DNA of 64,000 bases from Hyphomicrobiales bacterium (GTDB lineage: Bacteria > Pseudomonadota > Alphaproteobacteria > Rhizobiales > Rhizobiaceae): NCBI GenBank assembly GCA_900465675.1, contig UBJR01000036.1, positions 62,001 through 126,000 of the forward strand. Direction: 5' to 3'. The notes beneath the pieces are model-generated. The model did not search any database, was not told where the DNA came from, and saw nothing but the letters and a program-made list of their open reading frames with translations. The position numbers and the translations under genes were made by a program. Each line of letters begins with the position of its first letter. Within the stretch, counting starts at the first letter, position 1. Of this stretch, positions 61,922 to 64,000 are shown piece after piece.

Positions 61922-61942
61922 AGTAAGAATAATCCTTACTTA
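61922..61942 (-). promoter_or_regulatory. Putative VapB operator upstream of the second vapBC pair
   Basis: AAGTAAG (61922-61928) and CTTACTT (61936-61942) are inverted 7-bp arms around AATAATC, 16 nt before the vapB start. The GTAAG half-site also occurs in the element at 60569-60592, but with arms in the opposite order. Confidence 0.55.
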
Positions 61943-61962
61943 GAGAACAAGTCAAGAACAAA

Positions 61963-62475
61963 CTATCCGGCCAAGGCTGCCAGGCGCATGCGGTTGCTGC
62001 CGCGATTGTGGGCATGGCAGATGGCGATCGCCAGCGCATCGGCGGCGTCGTCGCCCTTGAATTCCACCTTCGGCATCAGGATCTTCAGCATCATGTGGAT
62101 CTGCTTCTTTTCCCCATGGCCAACGCCGATGACGGCTTTCTTGACGGCGTTCGGAGCATATTCGGAAACCTGCAGCCCGGCACGGGCCGGCACCAGCATG
62201 GCAATGCCGCGGGCCTGGCCGAGCTTCAGCGTGGCGACGGCATCCTTGTTGACGAAGGTCTGTTCGACGGCGGCTTCATCGGGTGTGTAGCTGTGGACGA
62301 TCTCGGCAAGCCCGTCATGCAGCTGGCAGAGGCGGGAGGCCAAGTCCATGTCGCCGTCCGACGTGACCGTGCCGGAGGCTACGAAGCGCAGCGAATTGCC
62401 CAGCGTGTCGATGACGCCCCATCCCGTGCGGCGCAGGCCGGGATCGATGCCGATGATGCGAATCGTGTTTTGCAT
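61963..62475 (-). CDS. ruvC: RuvC, Holliday junction resolvase
   Basis: A 170-residue RNase H-fold endonuclease that cuts Holliday junctions. Catalytic acids are D11 (IIGIDPGLRRTGWG), E71 (AAVEQTF), D143 and D146 (KGDDAADALAIA). The start is ATG at 62475. First gene of the ruvC-vapBC-ruvA-vapBC-ruvB cluster; the 231-nt upstream region, divergent from an MCP gene, must contain the cluster promoter. Confidence 0.96.
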   Translation of the reverse strand: MQNTIRIIGIDPGLRRTGWGVIDTLGNSLRFVASGTVTSDGDMDLASRLCQLHDGLAEIVHSYTPDEAAVEQTFVNKDAVATLKLGQARGIAMLVPARAGLQVSEYAPNAVKKAVIGVGHGEKKQIHMMLKILMPKVEFKGDDAADALAIAICHAHNRGSNRMRLAALAG

Positions 62476-62706
62476 GGCTCACCATATTGCAGTTGCAAAA
62501 TAACTGCCATTGATATGTGAACAAAACAAAAACATCCCTTGTTTTTATGTCGCGCCGTTTACTGCGAATTAAATCAGTTGTCTGAAATCTAATCCATCAA
62601 ATGTGAGAGGGGCTCCTTTTTCGGAAGGTTAAGGCCCCCAGTGTTCTGTTTTCGGTCAAGCCAGCTGCGAAAAGCCAGGCAAGCCGCTCCGGAAGGGTTC
62701 TAGTTT

Positions 62707-64000
62707 ATGGCTCAGAGATTTCAGTCTCTATCATTTAAAGTCATTGCGACTTTCATTCTGCTCACGGCGCTTGCCGTCAGCACCATCAGCGTGCTCGGCT
62801 ATTTCGCCAGCAGCCGCATTTCCGACGAGCAGGCGCTGAAGGCGAAGGAGAGCGTGCTCATCTTCCGCGGCGACATGCTGCAGGATCAGCTGGAGCAGCT
62901 TGAAAACCAGGCGAACTCGATCGCGCGTATCGAAGCGCTGCAGATGTCGATCACCAGCCTGAAGAGCGGCTGGAAGACCATCGAGAAGTCCTCGGGCGAT
63001 GCCCGCGCGGAACTGAAGAAGATCTTCATCACCAACAATCCGAACCCGGCCGATCAGCGCGAAAAGCTGATGAAGCCGGAGGGGCCGAGCGGCTTCTACT
63101 ATTCCAACCATGAGAAGACGCAGGGCGAAGTCGCCCGCGACCTCGAAAACACGGCCTTCAGCGATCTGCTGATTGCCGACATGGACGGTTCCGTCCTCTA
63201 TTCCTACAAGAAGGACGACAATTTCGCCGAAAACCTGAAAGCCGATGCCTGGAAGGCGACCGGTGCCGGTCTCGCCTACGCGAAGGCTGTCGAGAACACG
63301 GCAAAGGCGACCGACGATTCCGCGCCGACAGGCTTCTCGGGTCTGCGCGTCGATGCGGGAAAGTCGGGGATCTTCTATGCCGTTCCGATCGTCAAGCTGG
63401 GCCTCGCGAAGGGCATCATCCTCTTCAAGGTTCGCGATGATATCGTCACCGGCATCCTGTCGAAGGGCATCGTGTCCGGCAGCACGGCGCAGGCGGCGAT
63501 CATTTCCAGCGATGGTTCGGCTGTCGGTCTTGCAGACGGCAAGCTGGCGACGCTCGATACTGCGCCCTTCACCTTTATCCCGGACGCGCTCGCCAACAAT
63601 CAGGGCATGACGGTCGATGACTTCGACCGCGCCGACGGCTCGGCCCGTGCCTATGTCCGCGGCATCGATTATCACGGCGACCGCTTCCTGGTGGTCGAAA
63701 GCGTCCGTCTCAGCGAGCTGAATGCCGGCTCGATCGAGATCGCCACGCTGCTGACGATGATCGGCCTGGGTGCGCTCGTCGTCATGGCGATCGCCACCGG
63801 CCTGATCACCAAGCTCTTGTTCTCGCCGCTCGCCCGCCTTGCCGGCAACACCCGCGATGTCGCGGACGGCAAGCTCGATACCGAGATCGGCAGCCAGAAC
63901 CGCCACGACGAAATCGGCACGATGGCAAAGGCGCTGGCGCGCTTCAAGCAGTCGTTGCTCGAAAGCCGCGAGCTCGAAGCCGCAAGTGCCGAGACCCGCA
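62707..64000 (+). CDS. Methyl-accepting chemotaxis protein (3' end outside window)
   Basis: The first 431 residues of a receptor. TM1 is near 10-32 (FKVIATFILLTALAVSTISV), a large periplasmic sensor follows (about 33-345) containing FSDLLIADMDGSVLYSYKKD and VDAGKSGIFYAVPIVKLGLA, a Cache-like pattern, then TM2 near 346-370 and a HAMP (FSPLARLAGNTRDVADGKLD). The signalling domain is cut off by the window end. The ATG at 62707 has GGAAGGG 9 nt upstream. It is unlike the two MCPs in the che operon in its sensor type. Monocistronic as far as can be seen. Confidence 0.93.
   Translation, partial: MAQRFQSLSFKVIATFILLTALAVSTISVLGYFASSRISDEQALKAKESVLIFRGDMLQDQLEQLENQANSIARIEALQMSITSLKSGWKTIEKSSGDARAELKKIFITNNPNPADQREKLMKPEGPSGFYYSNHEKTQGEVARDLENTAFSDLLIADMDGSVLYSYKKDDNFAENLKADAWKATGAGLAYAKAVENTAKATDDSAPTGFSGLRVDAGKSGIFYAVPIVKLGLAKGIILFKVRDDIVTGILSKGIVSGSTAQAAIISSDGSAVGLADGKLATLDTAPFTFIPDALANNQGMTVDDFDRADGSARAYVRGIDYHGDRFLVVESVRLSELNAGSIEIATLLTMIGLGALVVMAIATGLITKLLFSPLARLAGNTRDVADGKLDTEIGSQNRHDEIGTMAKALARFKQSLLESRELEAASAETR

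Noticed and set aside
62731..63906. 391-codon minus-strand frame near the right end
   Set aside because: It is the shadow of the truncated MCP gene, which itself has no stop inside the window and clear receptor features.

Overview
The window reads as a chromosomal segment of an alphaproteobacterium of the Rhizobiaceae (Rhizobium or a close relative). The support is GC-rich coding DNA, rhizobial gene neighbourhoods (tkt - DUF4164 - zapA - 6S RNA; pgk and class I fda; lpiA-acvB; ruvC-ruvA-ruvB), the CtrA-degradation factor RcdA, small DUF1192, YdcH and DUF1508 proteins, and cysteine-free ribosomal protein L31. No tRNA, rRNA, insertion sequence, phage gene or CRISPR array was seen. The species cannot be named from the sequence alone.

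Layout. 1-5.4 kb: purK (partial) and purE with a YdcH gene, a second YdcH gene, ArsR, a GFA-family protein, a TSUP permease, a ThiE-like protein and a Sel1-repeat lipo/periplasmic-type protein. 5.4-17 kb: a complete chemotaxis cluster. Rightward it runs STAS-cheY-cheA-cheW-mcp-mcp-cheW-cheR-cheB, ending in a strong terminator; divergently there is a soluble MCP-like protein. 17-27 kb: suhB, a MotA/MotB-like proton-channel pair, an FAD dehydrogenase, a DUF1508 protein, an orphan Bug-type binding protein, a class III nucleotide cyclase, an ABC exporter and rpmE. 27-31 kb: rcdA, a DUF1192 protein, an MFS permease, a small membrane protein and a PhzF protein. 31-40 kb: central carbon genes (fda, pgk, gap, tkt), a K+/H+ antiporter and a GNAT enzyme, then DUF4164, zapA and 6S RNA. 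40-45 kb: LysR, an unknown gene, MFS, and an ArsR/SRPBCC/VOC group. 44.6-49.5 kb: a three-gene operon for a secreted polysaccharide (membrane-fusion protein, six-hairpin glycosidase-like protein, BcsA-like GT2). 50-57.5 kb: gnd, an MscS-family channel, lpiA and acvB. 57.5-62.5 kb: DinB, a Tudor-like protein, NUDIX, and a ruvCAB cluster interrupted by two VapBC toxin-antitoxin modules. 62.7-64 kb: the start of another MCP.

The two most unusual observations are these. First, in transcription order the Holliday-junction genes read ruvC - vapB - vapC - ruvA - vapB - vapC - ruvB, and the second toxin overlaps the ruvB start by 4 nt. Both PIN toxins keep all four acidic catalytic residues. Second, the soluble MCP-like protein next to the che operon carries a CheZ-like D-x-T-x-Q motif and a CheZ-like C-terminal peptide. 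The cluster has no recognisable CheY-P phosphatase, so this protein is a candidate for one.

All calls come from reading the translated sequence. Family names are pattern recognition, not database searches.
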